This document shows positions 47,511 to 57,250 of a DNA stretch of 64,000 nucleotides, piece after piece (the first letter of the stretch is position 1; every line of letters starts with the position of its first letter). Under the pieces are notes generated by a model. The model searched no databases, was not told the DNA's origin, and was given only the letters and a program-made list of their open reading frames with translations. The DNA lies in NCBI GenBank assembly GCA_003024785.1, contig PUQB01000636.1, positions 62,001-126,000 on the forward strand, written 5' to 3'. The translations under genes were made by a program, and so were the position numbers. This DNA is from Selaginella tamariscina (taxonomy: Eukaryota; Streptophyta; Lycopodiopsida; Selaginellales; Selaginellaceae).

Positions 47511-49537
47511 GAGAGTTCCTCGTCCCGTACAGTACAGGAAGTCCAGCGTTTCTTGGGCACGGTGCAGTACTTGGGTCGATTCATCGATCATCTCACTGAT
47601 CGAACTGCCCCTCTTCGGGAGTTAGTTCGTCCACAGGTATCTTTCAGGTGGACTCGCAGGTGTCAGCAGGCATTTGACCAGTTAAAAGAGTTCCTGACAA
47701 CTCCACCATTGCTTCAATACCCAGATTTTACTCGTCCGTTCATTTTACGAGTAGATGCCTCAGATGTTGGTATTGGTGGTGTATTGATGCAAACTGATGC
47801 TGTGGATTCTTCAATTCGACACCCGGTGGCTTACATTAGTCGAGTACTCACGCCGGCTGAGCGGAATTATTCCACTACTGAAAAAGAATGCCTTGCTGCT
47901 GTTTGGGGTTTTGAACGACTTCATGCCTACTTACATGGGAGTGAAACACTTTTGGAGTGTGATCATGCTGCTGTCACTTCCTTATTAAAACGGAAGAATT
48001 TAGGGTCGCGTAGCCAGATGGGCATTACGTCTCCAGGTATATAACTTTAAGGTGGTGCACAGGCCTGGGCGAACAATGGTGGATGCGGATGCACTTTCTC
48101 GAGCACCCCTCTCCGATTCCACTTTGCCTGCTCATGCAGTAGCTGCAGCGGTTTGATACAAGCCCCAGGTATTCGATGCCGACTTACCATCCTTGGAACA
48201 GTGGCAGGATGCTCAAAAACATGAAATGGACGAGGCAATTACGCGATGCGTTTGCAAATCCGTCTTCCGAACCTCGGTTTCGACAATATCATGCTCAGTT
48301 TCGACTTCAGGATGGTTTATTGTATTTTATTGGGACAAATCCAGAGGACAGATGGCGTTTGGCTGTACCCTCTACATATGTTCCACACCTTCTTCGAGCA
48401 TATCATGATTCACCTATTGTTGGAGGTCATCTTGGTCACCAACGAGTGTTGGAGAAGCTGCGCCGATCATTTTATTGGCCAGCATGCGTGGTGATGTGAT
48501 CAGGTATATTCAAAGTGTCCCACTTGTCAAACTCGGAATTCCTCTACGACTCGGGCCATGGGGTGTTGGAATCCATCAATGTCTCTCGCCCTTTTGAGTT
48601 AATTGCAGTGGATTTAATGGGACCTTTTCCACGTTCTTCTCAAGGTAACCAGTACATCATTGTTGTATCTGATTATTTAACTCGATGGGTGGAGGTTGGT
48701 GCTCTTCCGGATGCAACTGCCATGTCAACAGCTTTGTTTCTGTTCGATAATGTGGTTTTGCAGCATTCTTGTCCAGAGCGGATGTTATCAGACAATGGCC
48801 CCGCTTTCATTGCAGAGGTATTCCGAGTGTTGTGTGAGAGGTTAGGGGTAAAACATTCATTTGCCTCTCCGTATCATCCACAAACTGATGGTTTGGTGGA
48901 GCGATTGAATCGGACCTTCAAGGGTATGATCTCGAAGTATGTGAACTTCAATCACACGGACTGGGATTGGTATTTGCGATGTTTGAGATTTGCTTATGTA
49001 ACAGGCATTCAGAGTTCGATTGGTATCTCTCCATTCAAGGCATTGTATGGATATGATCCTAAGTTGCCTAGTGAATTGGGGTTATCATCGAATCTGCCAC
49101 GTGCCGAGGATGCAAAGATGTGGGCTCGACATTTGGATGCTGTTTTGCCTCTTCTGCGTGCAGAGTCTGCTGAACATCTTGGTCGAGCTCAAATGCGGCA
49201 GCAATCTTCTTACAATGCACGACATCAAATTCCACCAGATTTTGCTGACGGTGACTTAGTCCTGGTACGTTTTCCCAAGCTGACTGCACCTGGGCTTGCA
49301 ACTGGTTTATTACATAAGTGGCTTGGTCCCTACCGAGTACTCCGAAAGGTTGGTCCTCAGGTATATCAAGTACAGTTGGTGGGATCTCATGAGGTTGAGA
49401 TAGTTCACGTGGTTCGAATGAAACGGTTTGTCGTTCGAGACTCGTTGAGTACATTTGGTCATACCTTAGATGGCCCAGCTCACACGGATCCAGGACCATC
49501 AGATCCATCACCATCTACACAGCCAGAGGGAGGATAA
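47511..49537 (+). pseudogene. RNase H and integrase of the short-LTR element
   Basis: RNase H: ILRVDASDVGIGGVL and STTEKECLAAVWGFERL at 47650-48110. Integrase: the HHCC zinc end (GHLGHQRVLEKL, then KCPTCQ near 48510-48530) and a well-kept core from 48590 (AVDLMGPFPRSSQGNQYIIV, MLSDNGPAFIAEVF, PYHPQTDGLVERLN) carrying the D, D and E residues. Frame changes at about 47525, 48015-48175 and 48500 break the polyprotein; the integrase part from 48515 to 49537 is open. Confidence 0.85.
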
Positions 49538-49740
49538 TGTAAGATACTATATATATAACTACGTATATACGCATGTGTATATACACACATGCGTAGTGAC
49601 ACATGGGTGGTGATCTGGCTCCCATGTGTCAATGCCACGTGTCACATGTGTGCCACGTGGCAGAGGCTCCTGTATATAAGCAGGGTTTTTGTAGCTGAAT
49701 ACATATAACATTTCATTTTATATATCTACTCTTTCAGGTG

Positions 49741-50016
49741 CTCAAATATCATCAAAATATATTAGAATATGCTTATATATACTAAGAATATTAAGTCTCC
49801 CTACTACAAGTTAATTAGAATATGACTGGTAATTCTTATATATATATATGTGGTGTGTATTTAACGTTTTGTTATGCTCAGTCACAAGTATAATATGTCA
49901 ACTAGATTATTATTCTACCACAATAAAAATCTTTAATTAGATTTGAATATTCATTACTATCCTGACACCACAAACCATAAGGTCATAGTTAAATGGAAGA
50001 GATTCAGGTATTTCAT

Positions 50017-50047
<31 letters not shown>

Positions 50048-50451
50048 CCTGAATCACATTGTTTCTTCTTATTCTTCAGGAAGCTCTATACGGTTAGGTT
50101 TTCTCTTTTAATAATAATAAAATATAAATAGTTAAATAAATAAACCTTTAGTTTACTAATGTATATCATCTATATACACAATTTACTTTTTAGTATTTAT
50201 CATATCTTAAAATAGTTATGATAATAGGGATGTATAACAGAATTTTATTAAAGATTCCTGGGAGAATCGGCTTGCACGTATCCTTGGTCTACATTAAACT
50301 GCACGTGTGTGTGAGGGAAAGACTACGGTTTTATATGTAAACAGCAGTAATATTCATATAATGCCTTTGTATATCTTTATAAGTTTATATATACTATTTT
50401 GTTAGTTATTACGACTACAATATTATTCAACTAAGATAAGTTGAATGAAAG
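49741..50451. other. AT-rich intergenic DNA with a perfect palindrome
   Basis: Right flank of the retrotransposon and 3' side of the minus-strand gene at 50452. No coding frame; the 55-bp palindrome at 50001-50055 is annotated separately. Confidence 0.6.
50001..50055. repeat. 55-bp palindrome with (TA)n centre
   Basis: GATTCAGGTATTTCA and its exact complement TGAAATACCTGAATC flank a 25-base (TA)n centre that is itself self-complementary, so the whole segment can fold into a single hairpin or extrude as a cruciform. Confidence 0.95.
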
Positions 50452-51171
50452 CTAACTATAGATATGGGCATCAAGTTCGTTAAAATCAAGCTCTAACTCC
50501 CGGCTTCCGACTTGTCCAAGAGTCCTCGGCTGCTCAAACAGTGCATCCCACCTACACTTCCACGTCCCTGTAACATACATAGTAGGGGCGCTCTTGAACT
50601 TGACAGCAATAGTCATATCCCGTGTGAAGGGATGAACAAACAACCCAATAGCTAACTTTGCACCCCCCTCGCAGTCCGTGAGTATATTCATATCATCGAG
50701 CATGGTTTCAAGACTCTTGTTCTTAGAACATACCTGACCGATGACTATAGGTTTAGAAGTCTCGAAACTCTCGCCTTGCTTCCTTTCAAGTAAGAGAACC
50801 TCAATTTCTTGCATTCTTGTTCCTCTACCTCCATCGAGAACAACCTCAATCATTCCTCCATATGTGAGTGACACCAAAGCATCTGGCCCAACTAGAGGCA
50901 CGCTCAGACGATGCAACTGAGAGATCAAGCATGTCAACAACCATCCAGCAGCTGAAGAATGCTTAATACTGCCATCGAACTGCAGGAAAATCTTGTCTTC
51001 CTGCCACAGCGGTTTGAATTTGTACATCCTTGTGCTTTTGTATAGCTCCTTGAACGACTCCAGATCTACTCCATCTACTGCCAGAACGGGACCATTAAGA
51101 ACTGTCCGGGAGTCTCCGATCCTCTCGAACGCTTCATTCACCCGAGCCATCACGTACTCGCTCCGATCCAT
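50452..51171 (-). CDS. conserved-looking single-exon protein, family not recognised
   Basis: An intact 239-codon frame with an ATG start. Starts MDRSEYVMARVNEAFERIGD; the middle has a hydrophobic stretch (SSAAGWLLTCLISQLHRLSV) and GMIEVVLDGGRGTRMQEIEV; the C-terminal part HPFTRDMTIAVKF, TGTWKCRWDALF ends acidic (ELELDFNELDAHIYS). No clear signal peptide or long membrane helix. It looks like a real compact alpha/beta protein and has no indel, but I cannot name the family. Its first 70 codons have been copied to 54480-54702. Alternatives: a proteasome- or complex-assembly factor; this is a guess only. Confidence 0.72.
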   Translation of the reverse strand: MDRSEYVMARVNEAFERIGDSRTVLNGPVLAVDGVDLESFKELYKSTRMYKFKPLWQEDKIFLQFDGSIKHSSAAGWLLTCLISQLHRLSVPLVGPDALVSLTYGGMIEVVLDGGRGTRMQEIEVLLLERKQGESFETSKPIVIGQVCSKNKSLETMLDDMNILTDCEGGAKLAIGLFVHPFTRDMTIAVKFKSAPTMYVTGTWKCRWDALFEQPRTLGQVGSRELELDFNELDAHIYS

Positions 51172-51659
51172 GGTTCACAAACACCCCGGTCACCCTATTT
51201 AGGTTTGAATCAGAAACCCTATAGAAAAAGTGTACTAAACAAGCTTATATATTTTTAATTGATTTTTTTAAAGAAGAATTTAAATCATGTCGAAAACATA
51301 CGGCAGAGATAAACATGATAAAACTTAATCAGGTGTGTGTGTGTGTGTTCATTACACGTATACATATCATTAACTTCATTCCTCTTCGTTGAGTATGCTG
51401 TAGTAAACAACTCGTTTAGTTTCGTACACGAATCGATCCCTGTTATTCTAGTTGAACTGGCTTCAGTTCTTATATATATATATATGTTGTGTGTGTACGT
51501 GCGTAAGTCACACACACTGAAATGGTTTATGTAAGTGTGTATAACTTACGTACATGAATATATTTCAATTACAACATTTATGTCATAAAAAAACAGTTCG
51601 GATCCAAGTATGGAAAATATGTTGAACTAGTCTATGTTTATATTTATAAAACATTAAAA
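51172..51659. other. upstream flank of the 50.5-kb gene, copied elsewhere
   Basis: Promoter side of the minus-strand gene. Parts of it recur at 54848-55066 (same orientation) and 55376-55612 (inverted), including cggcagagataaacatgat and gttgaactggcttcagttc-type words. (TG)n and (TA)n tracts lie within it. Confidence 0.75.
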
Positions 51660-51975
51660 AAATCCACAAACACACATCTAATATATTCAATATCTGATAC
51701 TTACAAACGTAGAGATTTATATTAAATGATAATATATAATTGCCAAATTAGTTTATGCAGTTTAATATATGTCAATCAGTTTAATTTTTATGTAGTCAAT
51801 CAGTCAATATATGCATTTAATATATTAAACTGCATTATGTACCGGTCAATCAGAAACTATATTTTTATATACATATAAATTGACAATTATATATTATCAT
51901 TTAATGTAATGTCTATGTATGTGAGTGTCAGATATTTAATATATTAGATGTGTATTTGTAGATTGACATTATCTG
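51660..51975. mobile_element. foldback (MITE-like) element with about 78-bp terminal inverted repeats
   Basis: The left arm (caaacacacatctaatatattcaat...aaatgataatatataattg) pairs with the inverse complement of the right arm (51885-51972) with few mismatches. The centre holds tcaatcagtttaa/ctgcatta words that are also partly inverted. No transposase is present. A second copy lies in reverse orientation at about 55095-55375. Target duplications are not evident. Confidence 0.7.
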
Positions 51976-52478
51976 TAATATTATTGACTGTATATATTGA
52001 GGTAATGCAGTTTAAGATAGATAAACACAGCTTAATACAGTTTTCGATATAAGAATTATGTAAAACTTTAATCCATTAATTAAACATATGTATAATTAAT
52101 GTATCTTGTTCTGTGTCTATACGTATTTCTTTACTATGTTTAATTAATGTAGTTCTGTATTTCTACGTCTCAAATTTCAGTGTTGAAATTATTATTTTAA
52201 TTAAATTAGTTATGTTATTGACTATAACAATAATTATAAATTTAAAGCCACAATTATAATAATAATAAAAATGTAAATTCTTCTTGAGTTGAAGTATCTG
52301 AAATGGATTATAAAATAATTACAAATTTAACACTACATTGTAATAACAATAAATATGTAAATTTTTCTATCTTAATGGATCACTGTATAATAAACTTCTT
52401 TAATTAAATAGCTTTAATATTAAATGAAACTGAAAAACTTGTGATATTTTTCTTTGTATAACCTCATTGCAATGAAAA

Positions 52479-52512
<34 letters not shown>

Positions 52513-52560
52513 GAGACACAGGAATACTTGTTTATGCAACATTGAAACAAAGAATTTTCA

Positions 52561-52617
<57 letters not shown>

Positions 52618-53017
52618 GACGAAGTACTTAGGTTGGGAGCTGAAAAGCCAACTGCAAGTTGGAAAAGTAATTTTATATTTCATATGATACACAGATGCTA
52701 AATTTAGAAAGACTTGAATAAGTCCCAAGTCCAGTTGAATAAGTCCGCCTCGATCGATGCATCCAACCCAAAGCAAAAAATAATAAATGAATTATTATAT
52801 ATATAATATATATATATATAATGTGTCTTCAATTATAATTACATTAATAATATACAATAAAATCTTTCATTATTATTAATATTGAAGAAATCATAACCCC
52901 TTTAAAAATCGATTTAACAGTTGTTACAACTGCCATTGTTTTAATAACTAAATTACAAGTTGAGTCACATTTTTTATTATTCTTATACATATGTATTAAG
53001 ATTTTATTCTTGTATGG
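51976..53017. other. AT-rich intergenic DNA, no gene seen
   Basis: Low-complexity sequence. Two facing compound repeats, (CT)n(CA)n at 52481-52512 and (TG)n(AG)n at 52563-52616, are complementary and could form a hairpin. Nothing coding is seen. Confidence 0.6.
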
Positions 53018-53122
53018 TTGACGTACACATTCTCTTTGCGTATACTCTATATAAAATAACGAATGGCCGGTCAACCCATCACGGTCAACACAACATTCCA
53101 GAAGCGTTTTTTGACTGGTCAA
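53018..53122 (+). promoter_or_regulatory. W-box cluster around the start of a small-protein gene
   Basis: Five TTGAC/GTCAA cores lie at 53018-53022, 53070-53074, 53084-53088, 53111-53115 and 53118-53122; four are TTGACC or TTGACT-like WRKY sites. A TATATAAAA at 53048-53056 sits among them, about 110 bases before the ATG at 53167. WRKY binding is inferred from the motif only. Confidence 0.45.
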
Positions 53123-53166
53123 CCCATCTCTCTCATTGATAAACCCTAAGTGAGGAAGATCCCACT

Positions 53167-53601
53167 ATGGGTTGCATTCTGGGCAAGACTGGCAGCGGCA
53201 GAATCAGCAATCAGCCAATCCCCGGATCCTCGAATTTGTCCAATTCTGCAAATGGGTCATCACATAATCCTCTGAGGCGGCTGATGAAGCAGAACAGCGG
53301 TACCAAAATTGTGAACAGGACAGGTAAGAACATTGCAGTTCATGAGAAGCACAGGGATGTATGGGGTAGAGTCCTGTTCAAGATCGAGCCCGGAGATACC
53401 GTCGATGTTCCTCCCAATCTCATGGCGCAGGGGGGGACATTCGTCTCTATGGAAATCGTATATGGGGGCTTACCGATACATCCTCCCATGCGAATTGATT
53501 CCGACGAGCTTCCGGCTTTCCAGGAGTTTATCATTCACGAAGAAGGAGGCCGTCCGTCGCTGGACAAAATTCCCGCCCCCAATAAGCGACGTGTCATGTA
53601 A
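53167..53601 (+). CDS. small predicted N-myristoylated protein of unknown family
   Basis: An intact 144-codon single-exon frame. MGCILGKTGSG is a strong N-myristoylation and palmitoylation signal (Gly2, Cys3), implying membrane attachment. A Ser/Asn-rich linker follows, then a compact domain from about residue 45 (TKIVNRTGKNIAVHEKHRDV, KIEPGDTVDVPPNLM, GGTFVSMEIVYGGLPIHPPM) ending in a basic tail (NKRRVM). The central part looks like a small beta-sandwich, but I do not recognise a family. W-box motifs in the leader would fit a defence or stress role, as inference. Confidence 0.75.
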   Translation: MGCILGKTGSGRISNQPIPGSSNLSNSANGSSHNPLRRLMKQNSGTKIVNRTGKNIAVHEKHRDVWGRVLFKIEPGDTVDVPPNLMAQGGTFVSMEIVYGGLPIHPPMRIDSDELPAFQEFIIHEEGGRPSLDKIPAPNKRRVM

Positions 53602-54479
53602 TGGTGAATAATTAATGTTGTGCTGTATATATATAATATAATGAAAGATTTTATTAATTATGACATGGTAAAATTTAAATATGTAGTGTACCGATAACAA
53701 TTTTAGTTAGGAGGTATTTAACTTGTAAAAAGCGGGCCTTACCGGACTTAATTTAATCTCGTTACAATATATTTTTAAATAAGTCATTTAAAATTGAATG
53801 AAAAAACTTAATACTCAAAAATATAAAAACACAACTTTTTTTAATCTTCAAACACGTCCCTTTAACTTAGATTGTTAACCAAGTAACTTAAGCTTCACAT
53901 AGTAACTTTCAAACTCATGATTTTGTAAACCCAATTTAAGTTGTTGGGTTCAAATGTGTTTGATAAACATACGAAGGTGACTCTTTTACTGATGGAGGCA
54001 TTATATCATGGTCATTATAGTGTTTACTATGTTGCTTATAAACACAACTACCTTCCTTGGGCGTCTATGTTTCTTGGGTTAGCTAAGTGGGTTGTTTTTT
54101 AATTGCTTCTTAATTGTTTTAACCTCACATGTTTATCTCCTTACTACTCCTCTTAGACTTTCCAATTTACAATGTCTTTTTTTATTACATTTTACAAGCT
54201 TTTCTCCCAAATGTATTGCTGGCATTGGCCTCTTTTTATTGTTATATGAACTCAAAATAGTTGAGAATAATTCCTACTATTAACATATAAAGATTTTTTT
54301 TTGGTCACTCGTGGATGTAATTGAGTTGGAAATAATGAGATTGTTGATTAGTTGACTTAATGAAACTTCAAACTTCTCTTGTATTACATTTGTAAAAATA
54401 ATAATTCACTCACCTTTCTTCACCCATTGTTGACATTTGCTTGGTGATCTAAAACTGAAAATGATACCATCCTGGGTTC
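53602..54479. other. AT-rich intergenic DNA, no gene seen
   Basis: 3' flank of the small-protein gene. A frame at 54092-54283 is AT-rich and leucine/phenylalanine-heavy with no sign of selection. The captured gene fragment begins at about 54480. Confidence 0.6.
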
Positions 54480-54702
54480 GGGTGTTTGTGACATGGATTG
54501 GAGCGAGTACGTGACGGCTCGGGTGAATGAAGCGTTCGAGAGGATCGGAGACTCCCGGACAGTTCTTAATGGTCCCGTTCTGGCAGTAGATGGAGTAGAT
54601 CTGGAGTCGTTCAAGGAGCTATACAAAAGCACAAGGATGTACAAATTCAAAACCGCTTGGTAGGAAGACAAGATTTTCCTGTAGATCGATGGCATCATAA
54701 GT
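54480..54702 (+). pseudogene. copied 5' fragment of the 50.5-51.2 kb gene
   Basis: Starts within the leader (gggtgtttgtga) and matches about 210 bases of the 5' end of the minus-strand gene at 51171, but lies on the plus strand. The copy reads RVNEAFERIGDSRTVLNGP and then gains stops: the TGG/CAG region is TAG at about 54661 and another CAG is TAG at 54682. It breaks off at gatggcatcataag and joins retrotransposon RNase H sequence. Confidence 0.9.
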
Positions 54703-55529
54703 TGGAGAACACAAGTTGCTTCATCATAGTTTTTCACTCTCATAAGTTCCTTTTGGCAGAGATCAATTACGAGATTTATGACAAGGAACTCAAGGCCATT
54801 GTGGATTCGTTCAAGGGGTGGCGGCATTTCCTGGAAGGTTATAGAAAAAGTAAGCTTATATATTTTTAATTGATTTTTTAAAAAAAATAAGAAAAAATCA
54901 TGTCGATTGGTACAAATGAAAGCACCCATTATACGTGTGTGTATATATAAAATGTTATTAAACATACGGCAGAGATAAACATGATAAAACTTAATCAGGT
55001 GTGTGTGTGTGTGTGTGTTCATTACACGTGTGTATTAACTTCATTCCTCTTCGTTGAGTATGCTATGTCTGTCTATCTATCTATCTACAGTCAATATACT
55101 GTCAATCTACAAATACACATCTAATATATTAAATATCTGACACTCACATACATAGACATTACATTAAATGATAATATATAATTCTCAATTTATATGTATA
55201 TCTGATTGACCGGTACATAATGTAGTTTAAATAATAAATGCACTGATTGACTACATATAAATTAAACTGATTGACATATATTAAACTGCATAAATTAATT
55301 TGTATTATCATTTAATATAATCTCTACGTTTGTAAGTATCAGATATTGAATATATTAGATGTGTGTTTGTGGATTTTTTAATGTTTTATAAATATAAACA
55401 TAGACTAGTTCAACATATTTTCCATACTTGGATCCGAACTGTTTTTTTATGACATAAATGTTGTAATTGAAATATATTCATGTACGTAAGTTATACACAC
55501 TTACATAAACCATTTCAGTGTGTGCACGT

Positions 55530-55568
<39 letters not shown>

Positions 55569-55850
55569 AAAGACCTAAAGCCAGTTCAACTAGAATAACA
55601 GGGATCGAACTTGTTTACTACAACAAGTTCTTACGGATCACAAAAACCTGGAGTATTTTCAAATGGCTCGAGTTCTCAGTTAGCGACAGGCTAGGTGGGC
55701 GGAGTTCCTATCACATTTTGATTTCGTCATCGTCTACAAGCCCGGTTTTCGAAATGGCAAAGCGGACGCATTGTCTAAGTGCAGGATCAATCCTATACCA
55801 TCCTGCGTGCAGGATACATCCTTAGTATCTGAGGCAGTACAAGCTACATG
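54703..55850 (+). mobile_element. Ty3/gypsy RNase H fragment split by a host-derived insert
   Basis: 54703-54847 encodes the RNase H middle (EINYEIYDKELKAIVDSF, GWRHFLEGY) and 55613-55800 continues it ([32 protein letters not shown]). Between them, 54848-55612 is not retroviral: it is a rearranged copy of the host flank at 51.2-52.0 kb. The fragment directly follows the copied gene piece at 54480-54702. Confidence 0.8.
54848..55612. repeat. rearranged duplicate of the 51.2-52.0 kb flank
   Basis: 54848-55066 matches 51225-51393 in the same orientation (agaaaaagt...cggcagagataaacatgat...cttcgttgagtatgct). 55067-55612 matches the reverse complement of about 51990-51440, including the foldback element and the gttcaactagaataacaggg end. 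The switch occurs at a TCTA repeat next to the foldback arm, as expected of a foldback-mediated inversion or template switch. Confidence 0.85.
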
Positions 55851-55855
55851 ATTGA

Positions 55856-56110
55856 CCGTGCCTGTTCCTGTATCAGTATTGAAGACTCCTCCTCGACAGG
55901 ATTCACCTCATGTCAGTTCCTCAGCACATCCGTAGACTCTCTCCACTCCTGTAAGTTTATGGTTTCTTGTACAGGGTTCTTCCAATCTTGTATCAGTGTT
56001 AAAGGTACCTTTTCAACAGGATCCACCTCCTATTGGTTCATCAGCACACTCGCAGGTTTTCCTCAGTCCTGTGCAACCACAGACTTCTGTACAGGATTCT
56101 TCCAATCCTG
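55856..56110 (+). repeat. imperfect tandem repeat in the protease-RT linker, about 120-bp period
   Basis: Two to three copies of a unit with ctgtatcagtattgaag, caacaggatccacctc, ggttcatcagcaca and ttctgtacaggattcttc. When open, it encodes a Pro/Ser/Gln-rich linker (PVSVLKTPPRQDSPHVSSS). Such linkers precede the RT in this retroelement group. Confidence 0.7.
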
Positions 56111-56379
56111 TACACTCGTCAACATCCACATAGGTTTCTCCTAATCCTGCCTCCTTTTGTTACTCTGCTTCTGTTTCACCCCCAAGATCCTTCCTTTTTT
56201 TCAGTCACAACTCCCTCCTTCTCCTCTCCGAGTTCTTACCACTACCATGCATGAACTTGCCACTGATCCTGCTCCTTTCCACCTTTTTGCCTTTCAAGTA
56301 ACTCCTACGTCCTTTTCTACCTTTACTGTGTTTGACTCTCCTGTTTTTTAATCTCCTTCTCTTGCTCCTTTTCCTTCTC

Positions 56380-57250
56380 CTCCTTCTTCCCTACCATCCA
56401 AGTATCACTCCTTTCAGGACGTTTTTGACAAGCACAAGGCTACAGTTCTTCCTATTCACAGGTCTTATGACTGTCCTATTGATCTTGCGGAAGGAAAAAC
56501 TCCACCATTCGGACCGATTTATGCACTGTCACCCACAGAGTTGGAGGTTCTTCCTCAGTATATCGAGGACAACTTAGCATCCGGCTTCATTCGTCACTCA
56601 AAGTCCCCTACAGGAGCACCTATTTTCTTCATCAAGAAGAAGAATGAGAGTTTACGTTTGGTTGTGGACTACAGGGGTTTGAATTAAGTCACCACTCGGA
56701 ATCGGTACACGTTGCCATTGATTCCGGAACTTATCGATCGGCTGCGAGGAGCAAAGGTGTTCACGAAGATCGACTTATGAGGGGCCTACAACCTTGTACG
56801 AATTCGTCTAGGCGATGAGTGGAAGACTGCCTTTCGTACAAGGTATGGACACTTCGAGTACACGGTGATGCCCTTTGGCCTTACCAATGCCCCAGCCGTG
56901 TTCCAACACATGGTGAACGACATCTTTCGTGACTTCTTGGACCAGTTTGTGGTGATCTACCTTGACGACATTTTGATTTTCTCCAAGGACTAGGCGGCAC
57001 ATGACAAGCATGTACGATTAGTTCTACAGCGGCTTCGCGAGCATGGCCTGTACGTGAAGTTGGAAAAGTATTTTTTCGATAGGGATTCTGTGGAGTTCTT
57101 GGGCTACATCCTCTCTCCTGCTGGCGTTTCCATGGATATGCACAAGGTGAAGACCATCGTGGAGTGGAAGAGGCCCAAGTCTGTACGAGATGTACAATGT
57201 TTCCTTGGCTTTACAAACTTCTACATGCGGTTCATACAAGCTGTCAGAGA
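56380..57250 (+). pseudogene. Ty3/gypsy reverse transcriptase fragment
   Basis: Reads [66 protein letters not shown] (then a TGA in place of the next codon), [18 protein letters not shown] and a complete YLDD site ([14 protein letters not shown], about 56949-56990), then KTIVEWKRPKSVRDVQCFLG. In-frame TAA, TGA and TAG stops are at about 56688, 56778 and 56991. It stops abruptly at about 57250, where minus-strand gag-protease sequence begins. Confidence 0.9.

Larger units (their letters stand above)
44852..49736 (+). mobile_element. Ty3/gypsy retrotransposon with very short LTRs
   Basis: A 4.9-kb element with 194- and 199-bp LTRs (44852-45045; 49538-49736) that start TGTAAG and end CTTTCA, differing at few positions, and GGTG on both outer flanks (44848-44851, 49737-49740). 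A polypurine tract (agagggaggataa) abuts the 3' LTR. The order is gag, protease, RT, RNase H, integrase. No chromodomain is seen; the frame ends at 49537, directly at the LTR. It is the youngest element in the window, yet already carries several frameshifts. The lineage is not assigned. Confidence 0.9.
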
